Assembly: GCA_019751875.1 (NCBI GenBank)
Contig: JAIEMV010000002.1
Coordinates: forward strand, 310,001 to 374,000
Reading direction: 5' to 3'
DNA length: 64,000 nt
DNA from: Hyphomicrobium sp.
GTDB lineage: Bacteria; Pseudomonadota; Alphaproteobacteria; Rhizobiales; Hyphomicrobiaceae
The translations under genes and the position numbers were made by a program. This document shows, piece by piece, positions 47,801 to 55,452 of this stretch. The notes under the pieces were generated by a model. It did not search any database. It saw only the letters and a list, made by a program, of their open reading frames with translations, and was not told the origin of the DNA. How positions within the stretch are numbered: position 1 is the first letter of the stretch; each line of letters starts with the position of its first letter.

Positions 47801-47948
47801 TCAGCGTCACGGTCGGCCTGTTGAGATCGGGAAATACGTCCACCGGCAGCTGCCGCAACGTCATCAGCCCGTAGCCCATGAGCACGATACCGCCGAGAAA
47901 AACGAAAAGCCGGTTGGCGAGACTGGCGCGAACGATGGCGTTGAACAT
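44832..47948 (-). CDS. Heavy-metal RND efflux pump (CzcA/CusA family)
   Basis: A 1038-residue inner-membrane proton/metal antiporter with 12 helices and two large periplasmic loops. The proton-relay motif of heavy-metal RND pumps is seen as G-A-L-V-D-D-A-V-V-D-V-E-N-I in helix 4. V-D-V-F-P-D-L-N-R-P-T-V at the N-terminus and the end helices match the HME subfamily. Co/Zn/Cd versus Cu/Ag cannot be settled here. It lies between the adaptor and the small H-E-G-H protein in one transcript. Confidence 0.92.
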   Translation of the reverse strand: MFNAIVRASLANRLFVFLGGIVLMGYGLMTLRQLPVDVFPDLNRPTVTLMSEAHGLAPEEVEQLVTFPLETAMNGMPGVERVRSVSGAGLSVVTIEFGWDTDIYRARQQVSERLQLVRDQLPADVASQMGPISSIMGEIMLIAMSSTTADPMLLRETADFTVRPRLLTVPGVAQVIPIGGEVRQYRIVPDPLRMAGLDVTIEDIERAIRQFGSNTGGGFVDLNAREFLIRNIARSTRIEDLRNLVVAYRDETVISLSQVATVDFAARTKRGDAGFNGKPAVILAVQKQPGADTVQITREIEALLPDLQRVMPAGVTVTDVQFRQATFIETSIANVMRVLVEALVIVAVVLFIFLLNWQTTLISIVAIPLSVLATVLVFQVLGLSINTMTLGGLAIAIGALVDDAVVDVENIYRRLGQWRASGGRDRRSVSEVVADASIEVRSGILYATAIIVLVFLPLFALSGIEGRLFTPLGIAFIVSILASLAVAMTVTPVLSVWLLPRMAHLEEQDSRLLIILKRWQERGLEWSFAHPRAVFGLPMLAVLAALGAGLLLPRAFLPSFNEGTVLVSVTLQPGISLAESDRIGRLAEQIAAQVPEVGSVGRRTGRAELDEHAEGVHTSELDLDLKPSDRGREEVLLDLRSRLSVLPVSVSVGQPIAHRLDHMLSGVRAQIALKIYGDDTDTLRGLAVQFEERIRSIPGITDLQTEKQVRIPQLQVRVDYEKAKRYGLNPNDVTSELETLSNGRVVSQIVDQSKRFDVVLRLADKDRSTRALGDMLIASPAGRIPLRTIAEVVETDGPNQIQRENGRRRIAVFANSDGSDLARIVDDIRDVLANTKLPQGYFTSLEGQFQAQEEASQLILWLSMVSLLLIFAVLYSRYKSAVLALIIMGNVPLALIGSVAALWIAGQSFSVASAIGFITLAGIATRNGILKISHYINLALFEGETFGKSLVVRGTLERLRPVLMTALSAGIALVPLMIGADEPGKEILHPVAVTIFGGLFSATLIDAFLTPALFLRFGRKPLERLLVAKDEQREVHAF

Positions 47949-47961
47949 GGCGCGGCGCCCC

Positions 47962-49617
47962 TCAGCGAATCTGGTTGATGAGTTCAGCCCCCCGCGTCAC
48001 CACGCGGTCACCCGGATCAAGCCCCGCCGTGATGAGCACGCGCACCCCGTCGAGCGGCCGTGATGTCACCAACACCGGCTTGAACTGCTGTGGGCTGGTC
48101 TTCACCCACACCTGCGGCAGACCATTGACACCGCGCACCACCGCATCTTCAGCGAGAATGATGCCCGTATCCGTCGCCGATCGCTGCGCGACCACCGTCA
48201 CCGACGCGCCGGCCGCCAGCCCGGTGTGCGGTTCGGTCAACCGGAACAAGAGCGACTGCGACTGCTGCCGCAGCGTCGGCGACCGGCCGATATAGGCAAG
48301 TGACAGCGTATGCCCGTCCGCGTCGTACGCGACGCCGCCCGCAATATCGTCGTCGCCGTGGATGTCCGCGCCCGCGGCCTCGACCCAGAGCCGGTCGGGA
48401 TCGAGAATCTCGAATAGCGTGTCGCGCCCGCTCACCACCTGGCCTGCCCGCACGTTGGCGACCGAGATCACACCACCGACCGGCGCTTTCAATTCGAACT
48501 TTTCGATGTCTTTCTCCTCGAGAACGCGGCGCTGCTCGCGCAGAGCCTCGAGTTCGGCTCGCGTATCTTCGATGTCGCTTTGCGCCACCACAGTCGAGAT
48601 GCGCGAAAGGCGCGACAGCTTCTGCTCGGCAACCTTCAGCTTGCCTGCCACTTCGGCCCGCAATTGCTGCATGGTTCCCAGGTCGGCAATAGGGATCGTC
48701 GGCGATAATCGAGCGAGGACTTGGCCCGCCTGCACCCGTTGCCCCACATACGGCAGTCCGTGGTCGCCAAGCTCAACGAGGCCGTCCATGGGTGCCTGCA
48801 CGCGGCCAAACGCCGATGGATCCGCGATGACGGTTCCAATCGCTTCGAATGTGCGCGGCGCCGTCTCTTCTCGCACCGGCTGCGTGCGCACGTTCAAGAG
48901 CCGCTGCGTCGCCTTGGGAACGAAAACACTCCCATCGGGCTGTCGCCGTGGAACGTGTCCCGAGGCCATCGCGGCCGCCGAAGTCTCCTCCGCATGATCG
49001 TGCCCTTCATGCGCTTCTGCCGGAAGCGGTACCGCGAACACGAGCGCACCGGCCATGAACAGCAAGACGGTTGCCCCACGTGACGCGGGTCGCAAAAGCA
49101 GCGCGACGATCACTCCGACGATCACACCTCCAGCGATCAGGAGCCATGAAATCGGCTGCGCAAGCAATTCCGGGAGAGAGTGCTGCTCGGCCGCGGCAGA
49201 CGCGGATTGCGAAACCTGCAACACACCGTTCAAAAGATCGGCCTCCTCGCCCGCCATCACCGTGAACACCAACGGCTTGGCGCCTGGCTCATCGAGCCAC
49301 GTCGCTTCGGCTTGATACGTCCCCGTCCCGATCGGCTTGGCCATCACCGGCGGCTTGCCGTCGGTCGTAATCTCGATGGTCGCACCGTCAACGGGCACAT
49401 TCGTGTCGGCCCGGTCGAGGTAGATGGTGAGTTCGTGCCCGCGCGCCGTCGCCACGAGTTCGAACACGGATCCGCTGCTCTCGATCTGCGGCCCTGTTGA
49501 TGGCATCGCCGTCGGCGCCGCCTCATCGGCGTGAACATGCCCTTCGTGCGCGGCCGCCGGCCACGCCGCAGCCAGCACGAGAAAAGCTGCCAGGAGAAAG
49601 TGCGATAGGAGTTTCAT
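47962..49617 (-). CDS. RND periplasmic adaptor with extra N-terminal domain
   Basis: A 551-residue protein. The ATG at 49617 gives a signal peptide ending A-A-A-H-E-G-H-V-H. About residues 35-140 form a separate beta domain, then a hydrophobic helix (L-L-I-A-G-G-V-I-V-G-V-I-V-A-L-L-L). A second signal-like helix ends in A-H-E-G-H-D-H. The standard adaptor follows, with barrel-sandwich, coiled coil and beta-barrel parts (V-L-A-R-L, I-S-V-A-N-V-R-A-G-Q-V-V). Adaptors are usually 350-420 residues, so this is an extended form. It is 13 bases before the pump gene. Confidence 0.88.
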   Translation of the reverse strand: MKLLSHFLLAAFLVLAAAWPAAAHEGHVHADEAAPTAMPSTGPQIESSGSVFELVATARGHELTIYLDRADTNVPVDGATIEITTDGKPPVMAKPIGTGTYQAEATWLDEPGAKPLVFTVMAGEEADLLNGVLQVSQSASAAAEQHSLPELLAQPISWLLIAGGVIVGVIVALLLRPASRGATVLLFMAGALVFAVPLPAEAHEGHDHAEETSAAAMASGHVPRRQPDGSVFVPKATQRLLNVRTQPVREETAPRTFEAIGTVIADPSAFGRVQAPMDGLVELGDHGLPYVGQRVQAGQVLARLSPTIPIADLGTMQQLRAEVAGKLKVAEQKLSRLSRISTVVAQSDIEDTRAELEALREQRRVLEEKDIEKFELKAPVGGVISVANVRAGQVVSGRDTLFEILDPDRLWVEAAGADIHGDDDIAGGVAYDADGHTLSLAYIGRSPTLRQQSQSLLFRLTEPHTGLAAGASVTVVAQRSATDTGIILAEDAVVRGVNGLPQVWVKTSPQQFKPVLVTSRPLDGVRVLITAGLDPGDRVVTRGAELINQIR

Positions 49618-49757
49618 GGTCTTGCCGTGCCTCAGCGCAAATGAAAGTTGGCGGCATGACCACAGATGCGTGTGAACGCCTCCGTTGGACGGCTCAATAA
49701 GCCGTGCCATGCCGTGAACGGCGCAGGCACTGATTAAGATAAAATCCTGCCTGCGCG

Positions 49758-50183
49758 TCAGACGGCGGGGCGCGGCGGCCTCAGCAGCGGGTGCGTCATG
49801 CGCCCGGTCGGCAGATCATCGAACGACCACGCCATCTTTGATGCAGCTCTGGGCGGCTGCAGCTCGCAGTTGTCCGACGTGACCAATGCTGTCACGCAGC
49901 AGGACGTATGCGTGTGAAAACACCCGTGCTGGGGGTGATTGCACGAACCCCCGCCGTTATCGGGGGCTTGGTCTAGGCCGATTGCCTGATCACGATCAGC
50001 CGCGTGAACATGATCGTGAGAGTCACCGGCATGGGGATGGTGCCCCGAATGGCCGTGCTGGATGGCCATCTCGCCATCTTGATGGACATGCGGCGTCGAG
50101 GCAGCCGCCGAAAGAACCGTCCCGGCGGTGAAGAACACCACCGTCACGAGAGCCACGATCTGCCGGACAAGAGCCATCCTCAT
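49758..50183 (-). CDS. His-rich exported protein of the metal-efflux operon
   Basis: A 141-residue protein with an N-terminal signal peptide ending near L-S-A-A-A-S. A strongly His-rich stretch follows (H-V-H-Q, H-G-H-S-G-H-H-P-H, H-D-H-V-H), then four cysteines in C-N-H-P-Q-H-G-C-F-H-T-H-T-S-C-C. It is the first gene of the efflux operon. Similar proteins precede RND metal pumps in other Proteobacteria and probably bind the metal in the periplasm (inference). Confidence 0.75.
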   Translation of the reverse strand: MRMALVRQIVALVTVVFFTAGTVLSAAASTPHVHQDGEMAIQHGHSGHHPHAGDSHDHVHAADRDQAIGLDQAPDNGGGSCNHPQHGCFHTHTSCCVTALVTSDNCELQPPRAASKMAWSFDDLPTGRMTHPLLRPPRPAV

Positions 50184-50249
50184 ATCCCTTTATCCTTTGT
50201 TCCGGCAAAGTCCGTCAAGCGAATGCATGAATGCCAAGCATGGCTCGAA

Positions 50250-50296
50250 GTTAACAAAGCCCCGCCGTGAACCCGCCGCTGGAACGTCTTGTTAAC
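50250..50296. promoter_or_regulatory. Paired GTTAAC inverted repeat upstream of the metal operon
   Basis: GTTAACAAAG (50250-50259) and CTTGTTAAC (50288-50296) face each other across 28 bases. Each contains the palindrome GTTAAC; the two are 41 bases apart, about four helical turns. The site lies between the divergent efflux operon and the next hypothetical gene, where a regulator would bind. Confidence 0.35.
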
Positions 50297-50352
50297 GACC
50301 AACGGCTAGGCTTCAGTCACCTGGATTGGTCGCCTGTTGTGAGTTGCGTCTC

Positions 50353-50775
50353 ATGCGTCTTTATCGCCTCGCGTACACAGTTGTTCTTGCCGGCTTTGTG
50401 ACTGGCGCCACCGCCATCGATGCCCATGAACCGGAAGAGAATGCTCAGCACTATTGCAAGCTCTTCTCAAAGGTTCGCGACAACCTGTCGGCCAGGTTCG
50501 GCAGCAACGTCGACCCGTTGACCCGCTTCTCCGGCGTCGATGTCATTTGCGATCACAAGGCGATGGTGTTCCGCCAGGACGTCAGCCTGAGGAGCAGCGA
50601 CATCGACCGGGATTGGGTTGCTCGTCGCACCCGGAATTGGTCCAAGACCTACTGCGGACGTCACGCCGCCTTCGCCAGAGCCATTCGCAACGGCTGGACA
50701 ATTTCCACCGTCCTGTCGCTCGCCGATGGCCGGGTCCTACGCATCGACGCGGCCTGTCACGACGCCGAAGCCTGA
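50353..50775 (+). CDS. Exported hypothetical protein with conserved cysteines
   Basis: A 140-residue protein with signal peptide M-R-L-Y-R-L-A-Y-T-V-V-L-A-G-F-V ending near I-D-A. Four cysteines are spaced to form two disulfides (H-Y-C-K, V-I-C-D, T-Y-C-G, A-A-C-H). ATG at 50353 gives a cleaner signal sequence than the upstream start at 50326. Its 3' end overlaps the lysR-type gene by 19 bases in convergent orientation. No domain recognised. Confidence 0.6.
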   Translation: MRLYRLAYTVVLAGFVTGATAIDAHEPEENAQHYCKLFSKVRDNLSARFGSNVDPLTRFSGVDVICDHKAMVFRQDVSLRSSDIDRDWVARRTRNWSKTYCGRHAAFARAIRNGWTISTVLSLADGRVLRIDAACHDAEA

Positions 50776-51680
50776 GCAAAACGGTCCCACTCGGGAACGC
50801 CACCGAACCGCTGCGCCAGGAAATCGATGAAGACCCGCGTCTTCACCGCAAGATATCTGTTGGGAGCATAAAGCGCGTAAATGCCCAATGGCGGTGGTGC
50901 ATGCTCCGCCATGACCAGACGCAAACGACCCTCCGCCAGATCCGGCCCGATCAGGAAGGTCGGAAGATTGATCAGCCCATGTCCGGCGAGCGCCGCCGCA
51001 CGCAGCACGTCGCCGTTGTTGGAACACACGCGAGAATTGACTGGCGTGCTGACAATCTCCCCGTCCATCTGCACCTGCCACTTCGCGAGCATCGAGGTGT
51101 GGCCATAGACGAGACATCGATGTTGCAAGAGATCAGCCGGGGTGGTGGGAATTCCGTTCTGTTGCAGATATTCGGGTGAAGCGGCGATGACAATGCGCGC
51201 TGCCGCCAGTTTGCGCGCGATCAGACTGGAATCGTTCAGAGCCGCGATCCGGATCGTCACGTCCACGCCCTCCTCGATCGGATCGATGAAACGGTCGGTG
51301 AGCGAGAGTTCGATCCTGAGATCGGGGTATGCAATCATGAAATCGGCGACGGCCCGGCCAAGATACAGAGCGCCGAACGACATGGGCGCATTGATCCGCA
51401 ACAGGCCCTTCGGTTCGTGCTGGAGCCGCGAGATCTGCATGTCCGTCTCTTCGATCCGCGACAGGACGTCGAGACAGCGCTCGTAATAGGCAAGACCCGC
51501 CTCCGTCGGGCCGACGCGGCGTGTGGTCCGGTCGAGCAGTCTTGCGCCCAGGTGATGCTCCAACTCCATCACCGCCTTACTGACAGCCGACCGAGTCAGC
51601 CCCAGTGCCCGGCCCGCTTCCGCGTAACTGCCCAGCGCCACGACCTTGGCGAAGGCATGCATAGCCTCGAGCTTGTCCAT
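50757..51680 (-). CDS. LysR-family transcriptional regulator
   Basis: A 307-residue LysR-type regulator. The winged helix-turn-helix is at residues 2-60 (F-A-K-V-V-A-L-G-S-Y-A-E-A-G-R-A-L-G-L-T-R-S-A-V-S-K). The rest is the two-lobed effector-binding domain (L-R-I-N-A-P-M-S-F-G, then G-L-I-N-L-P). It is divergent from the pirin gene and likely regulates it through the site at 51688-51702. Confidence 0.92.
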   Translation of the reverse strand: MDKLEAMHAFAKVVALGSYAEAGRALGLTRSAVSKAVMELEHHLGARLLDRTTRRVGPTEAGLAYYERCLDVLSRIEETDMQISRLQHEPKGLLRINAPMSFGALYLGRAVADFMIAYPDLRIELSLTDRFIDPIEEGVDVTIRIAALNDSSLIARKLAAARIVIAASPEYLQQNGIPTTPADLLQHRCLVYGHTSMLAKWQVQMDGEIVSTPVNSRVCSNNGDVLRAAALAGHGLINLPTFLIGPDLAEGRLRLVMAEHAPPPLGIYALYAPNRYLAVKTRVFIDFLAQRFGGVPEWDRFAQASAS

Positions 51681-51687
51681 TCAATTG

Positions 51688-51702
51688 TATCCATATCGGA
51701 TG
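51688..51702. promoter_or_regulatory. Candidate LysR-type operator between lysR and pirin genes
   Basis: T-ATCC-atatc-GGAT-G at 51688-51702 is a short inverted repeat of T-N11-A form, the usual LysR recognition shape. It lies about 8 bases before the lysR start and 98 bases before the pirin start. A second partial symmetry (ACAG...CTGT) follows at about 51720-51740. Confidence 0.4.
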
Positions 51703-51799
51703 CAGTGTGGGTCGATAATACAGGATTGGTGCGAAACTGTCTCTCCCCTATCTTGCGGTCATCAGGGCTTCGACCGAGGCCCGAACTCAGGAGGTTCAC

Positions 51800-52537
51800 A
51801 TGTCTATTGCCGTAGCATCCCCGGCCAAGTCGACTGGCATTACACTTCGCCGTTCCGCCGATCGCGGTCGCGCCAACTTCGGCTGGCTCGACAGCCACCA
51901 CACCTTCTCCTTCGGCAACTACTACGATCACAACCACATGGGCTTTGGCCCTCTGCGCGTCATTAACCAAGACGTCGTCGCCGGCGGCGGCGGCTTCCCC
52001 GCGCACCCCCACGCCGACATGGAGATCATCTCCTACGTCCTCGAAGGCGCCCTGGAACATAAGGATAGCATCGGCACAGGCTCCACCATCCGCCCTGGAG
52101 ATGTGCAGCGCATGTCGGCCGGCACCGGCATTCGGCACAGCGAGTTCAATGCCTCGCCCACCGATCCCGTGCACTTCCTGCAGATCTGGATCCTGCCGGA
52201 GAGGAAGGGCTTGGCGCCAGGTTACGAGCAGAAGTCATTCTCGCAGGCCGATAAGCGCAACACCTTGCGTCTCATCGGCTCCCGCGATGGACGCGACGGA
52301 TCGGTCACGATCCATCAGGACGTGGATCTCTATGCAACAGCGCTGGAAGCCGGCGAGACGGTGACCCACACCTTGCGTCGCGAACGGGTCGCGTGGGTCC
52401 AGGTCGCGCGCGGCGCCATCGAATTGAACGGCAATCACCTCGAAGCCGGAGACGGCGCTTCGATCGAAAATGTCTCCGATCTCGCAATCACTGGGACCGC
52501 GTCCTCGGAAGTTCTCCTCTTTGACATGACCCGCTAA
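51800..52537 (+). CDS. Pirin family protein (YhhW-like)
   Basis: A 245-residue bicupin. The metal-site residues are in H-P-H-A-D-M-E-I-I and the later H-S-E-F-N segment, as in quercetin 2,3-dioxygenase-like pirins. T-F-S-F-G-N-Y-Y-D near the N-terminus is typical. A strong AGGAGG lies upstream of the ATG. It is divergent from the LysR gene and followed by doxX, a common stress-related grouping. In vivo substrate is unknown. Confidence 0.92.
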   Translation: MSIAVASPAKSTGITLRRSADRGRANFGWLDSHHTFSFGNYYDHNHMGFGPLRVINQDVVAGGGGFPAHPHADMEIISYVLEGALEHKDSIGTGSTIRPGDVQRMSAGTGIRHSEFNASPTDPVHFLQIWILPERKGLAPGYEQKSFSQADKRNTLRLIGSRDGRDGSVTIHQDVDLYATALEAGETVTHTLRRERVAWVQVARGAIELNGNHLEAGDGASIENVSDLAITGTASSEVLLFDMTR

Positions 52538-52577
52538 CTCGACACCTCATCGCAATCAAACCTTGAAAGGATACGCC

Positions 52578-53048
52578 ATGAACACAGCCACAACCCACCC
52601 CGCCATCACAAGCGATCACTCGACGACATCGGTTTCGGCCGACGCCGTTGGCTGGCTTATCATCCGGCTGGCTGCTGGCCTCATTCTCGTACCGCACGGC
52701 GCCCAAAAGCTGTTTGGGTTGTTCGGCGGCGCCGGCCTGGACGGCACAGCCCAGTTTTTCGAGGCAAACCTCGGACTTGCACCAGGACTGCTGTTTGCGG
52801 CTCTTGCCGGCGCGACAGAATTCTTCGGCGGCCTCTTCCTGGCGCTTGGCTTTCTGACACGCTTGTCGGCTCTCGCCGTGGGTGTGCTGATGGCTTATGC
52901 CGCCTTCGCCGTCCATGTCGGCAACGGTTTCTTCTGGACGGCAGGCGGACTTGAATATCCGCTTCTCTGGGGGCTCGTCGCGCTCGGCTTCGTCATCCGC
53001 GGCGGCGGCGCTTACTCTGTCGACCAAGCCATTGGATGGAAGTGGTAA
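52578..53048 (+). CDS. DoxX family membrane protein
   Basis: A 156-residue inner-membrane protein with four helices: R-L-A-A-G-L-I-L-V-P-H-G-A-Q-K-L-F-G opens the first. A-L-A-G-A-T-E-F-F-G-G-L-F-L-A-L-G-F-L-T-R is the DoxX signature. ATG at 52578 has AAAGGA seven bases upstream. DoxX proteins are linked to redox/thiol stress. It is 40 bases after the pirin gene, forming one unit. Confidence 0.9.
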   Translation: MNTATTHPAITSDHSTTSVSADAVGWLIIRLAAGLILVPHGAQKLFGLFGGAGLDGTAQFFEANLGLAPGLLFAALAGATEFFGGLFLALGFLTRLSALAVGVLMAYAAFAVHVGNGFFWTAGGLEYPLLWGLVALGFVIRGGGAYSVDQAIGWKW

Positions 53049-53060
53049 GACTTACGTTTC

Positions 53061-53091
53061 GGATGGCCGCGATACAATCTCGCGGCCATCC
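53061..53091 (+). terminator. Perfect 12-bp stem-loop after doxX
   Basis: GGATGGCCGCGA (53061-53072) and TCGCGGCCATCC (53080-53091) form a perfect 12-bp stem with a 7-base loop, 12 bases past the doxX stop. A clear T-run is missing, but the position and strength point to a terminator for the pirin-doxX unit. Confidence 0.65.
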
Positions 53092-53193
53092 GTGCATTTA
53101 CACGCTGTGGAGAATATGATCTCCGACGCACGCAGATGCAGACTCCAGCTTGCGATTTGACTACCGTATATCGTCGCAAGGTGGGGGAATGCC

Positions 53194-53691
53194 ATGCAAC
53201 GAGTCGATGCCGGCCCGATTGAGGGCGATGACGCCCGATTGGCTCCAGATGTACCGAAACTGATCCGTGCCGTCTCCGACTGGGCCGCCGAACGCCCGAT
53301 TGTTGCTGAAGCTATTCTCTTCGGCGATCGCCTTCGCGTCAACAATCGCAAAGTTGCCCCCGTCCAAATCGCAGTACGCTATGATGACCGCCGCATGGTG
53401 GATGGATTCGACGACTGGATCGAACAACTGCGGACGAACTTTGCCGATCTCAGCACGCAACTTTCCGAGCCCGTATCCGTACTGACACCCGATTGCAAAG
53501 CAGACTGGGACTCGGCAACGCGCGGCACTGACCTTCCTGCTTTGTCGATCGACAAAGTCCGGCTGGTTTTGCGCCAGACAACTCTGACGCCTACCCCCAC
53601 CTCAGCCACAGACCGCTTTTCCCGATTGTGGCAGGCACTCCACTGGACGTGGCCCTCACTGACCGGCCCCGTCGCTGCCGGACGCCGCTGA
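53194..53691 (+). CDS. Hypothetical protein, possibly a degenerate nucleotidyltransferase fold
   Basis: A 165-residue soluble protein. A-E-A-I-L-F-G-D-R-L-R followed by V-Q-I-A-V-R-Y-D-D looks like the G-S-x-A-R-G / D-x-D layout of minimal nucleotidyltransferases, but the key G-S and D-x-D residues are not kept. The start is the first ATG after an AAGG-GGG stretch. No partner gene is close. The fold assignment is tentative. Confidence 0.5.
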   Translation: MQRVDAGPIEGDDARLAPDVPKLIRAVSDWAAERPIVAEAILFGDRLRVNNRKVAPVQIAVRYDDRRMVDGFDDWIEQLRTNFADLSTQLSEPVSVLTPDCKADWDSATRGTDLPALSIDKVRLVLRQTTLTPTPTSATDRFSRLWQALHWTWPSLTGPVAAGRR

Positions 53692-54174
53692 GCCAATTTG
53701 AACAGACCTAAACGCGCATTCCGCGCATTCGATCCCCACGACCGTCTAATACTTTGGTATTGGGTCCGGCCCGTCTCTTCTTCGCCTACACCTACGCGGC
53801 TTGAAAGTCACACTCCCTACGCTGCAACTGCGAAAGTTTCGTCCTCGCAATTGCAGCGATCACAAGCGACACCGCTAGTGCCTTGCGATTGCAGCAAACA
53901 ATCAACGTCTCGTGCAAACGCGCCAGACGCGGAAATGCTGATTTAATTGATCGCATCCGCGCGATGCCGCGCAAAAACTGATCGGTCTCAAACATCTTTA
54001 TCACAGCGGAGCCTTTGACCTGCGTCAACGAGGCCGCCGTCGTCCGCCATCATCATTTTTTCTTTGTTTCCCATCACAGCCGCGACGCCCATACTCCGTC
54101 ACGTTGCTGAGCGTCCGGTGGGAAGCACGAGGCCGGAAATTTAAGCGATTGATCTTCAGCAGCGGAGCGGCACG
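53692..54174. other. Long intergenic region upstream of the B12-binding regulator
   Basis: A 483-base region, AT-richer than its surroundings. A minus-strand 78-residue frame (53792-54028) has no recognisable features and weak start context. Three related 12-mers lie at 53821-53895 (separate entry). No RNA gene was recognised. Confidence 0.4.
53821..53895. repeat. Three 12-bp iteron-like repeats
   Basis: The 12-mer CGCARTTGCAGC occurs as CGCAGTTGCAGC on the minus strand at 53821-53832 and CGCAATTGCAGC at 53846-53857. TGCGATTGCAGC at 53884-53895 differs slightly. They share the core TTGCAGC and could be binding sites for a regulator of a neighbouring gene. There are only three, with unequal spacing. 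Confidence 0.35.
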
Positions 54175-55017
54175 GTGGGAAGCAGCAAGTCAGCAACCAA
54201 GTTCGTGAGCGGATTGGACCCTGTTCCAACAGCCCCAACTCCTGTTGAAGACCGCCCTGCCCTGGCCCAATTGATCGAGAAGCACGTCATCCCCCGGTTG
54301 ATCGACGACCATCAACCCGACTCGTGTGCCTTCCCCGCCATTCCCGCCCTTGACGATGACGTCGCCGCCTTCACCGACGCGACATTGGCATTGCAAGCAT
54401 CCGTAGCCCTCGATCATTTCAACGAACTGATCGAGCGCGGCTTTGCTGTCGATGTTCTATTCGAGCGGCTCCTTGTTCCCGCCGCGCTACGGCTCGGTGA
54501 AATGTGGGAACGCGACGTGCGCGATTTTCTCGAAGTGGCGCGCGGCATGGATCACATCCAGCAGATCATCCTTGCCCACTCCTCCACGTTTTGCACCGGC
54601 GGAAAAATTGCCGATACTTCGCATCGAATTTTGCTCATCACGCTTCCGCAAGAACGTCACCGGTTGGGCCTGTGTCTCGTCCGCGCGGACTTCTGGCGAG
54701 AAGGATGGGACGTCTGCTGCGGCGAACTTCAATTCATGAACGACCTGGATAAGATGGTGAAGAGAACTCACTACGACGCCGTCGGCATCTCGGCCGGCCG
54801 CGTCGGCGACGCCGCGATGCTCGCTCGCAGTCTGGCCCGCGTTCGCACGTCGTCGTTGAACCCTCACCTTGTGATCCTAGCCGGTGGCTACGCGTTCCAG
54901 CGCGATCCCCAACTCTCGTCCACGATTGGCGCCGATATTTCCGCCACCACGGGCCGCGAAGCCGTCGAGAAGCTCCGTCAGTGGCTACAGAGCCGCTCCG
55001 CTACCCGGACGAACTAA
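54175..55017 (+). CDS. B12-binding (SCHIC/AerR-PpaA-like) regulator
   Basis: A 280-residue protein. An N-terminal helical region (about 50-140) resembles the cobalamin-binding helical bundle: F-N-E-L-I-E-R-G-F, L-R-L-G-E-M-W-E-R-D. A Rossmann-like B12-binding domain follows with E-R-H-R-L-G, a variant of D-x-H-x-x-G with H162, then G-I-S-A-G and L-A-G-G-Y-A-F. AerR/PpaA proteins are cobalamin- or haem-dependent antirepressors in phototrophs. Translation appears to start at a GTG with GGAG upstream. No photosynthesis genes are in the window. Confidence 0.8.
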   Translation: MGSSKSATKFVSGLDPVPTAPTPVEDRPALAQLIEKHVIPRLIDDHQPDSCAFPAIPALDDDVAAFTDATLALQASVALDHFNELIERGFAVDVLFERLLVPAALRLGEMWERDVRDFLEVARGMDHIQQIILAHSSTFCTGGKIADTSHRILLITLPQERHRLGLCLVRADFWREGWDVCCGELQFMNDLDKMVKRTHYDAVGISAGRVGDAAMLARSLARVRTSSLNPHLVILAGGYAFQRDPQLSSTIGADISATTGREAVEKLRQWLQSRSATRTN

Positions 55018-55021
55018 ACAA

Positions 55022-55369
55022 TCATTCTCGATCAATAGCCGTTCCCATTGCCGGTGACGCCGAGAGTGTCTGCAGCGCATGAAATCCTTCAAAGTCGGGG
55101 GGAGCGAGATACAGCGGCCTGCTCGACTGAGCGCCGGCGTGTGATCTGCGGAATTGCTCCGACTTCGTCCACGCCTCGAAGTCCGCGTACGAGCGCCAAA
55201 TACTGTGCGAACAATAGAGCACGTGATCCTCGCGCTCCGGTCCTTTGAGCAGATGAAACGCAATGAACCCAGGCGTCTCGTTTAAATGCGTGTCGCGCTT
55301 CAGCCAGACATCTTCAAAATCTGCCTCTGCACCTTTCACGACCTTAAATCGGTTCATGGCGATGAACAT
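55022..55369 (-). CDS. ABM-domain protein, haem-degrading monooxygenase-like
   Basis: A 115-residue dimeric ferredoxin-like fold protein: F-I-A-M-N-R-F-K-V, then F-E-D-V-W-L-K-R, P-G-F-I-A-F-H-L-L-K-G-P and S-I-W-R-S-Y-A-D-F-E-A-W. This pattern matches the IsdG/HmuD-type antibiotic-biosynthesis-monooxygenase family that opens haem. ATG at 55369 has GGGAG seven bases upstream. It converges with the B12-binding regulator, five bases apart. Confidence 0.8.
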   Translation of the reverse strand: MFIAMNRFKVVKGAEADFEDVWLKRDTHLNETPGFIAFHLLKGPEREDHVLYCSHSIWRSYADFEAWTKSEQFRRSHAGAQSSRPLYLAPPDFEGFHALQTLSASPAMGTAIDRE

Positions 55370-55452
55370 ACCCACACTCCCTGATTGATCCCTGCCGGAT
55401 GTATGGCGGCTTCACGGACCTGCCAAGGGTGCGGGCCCACCGTTCGTCGACG

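Noticed and set aside
53792-54028. A 78-codon minus-strand frame in the intergenic gap
   Set aside because: No recognisable family, weak start context, and it spans the iteron-like repeats, so coding is doubtful.
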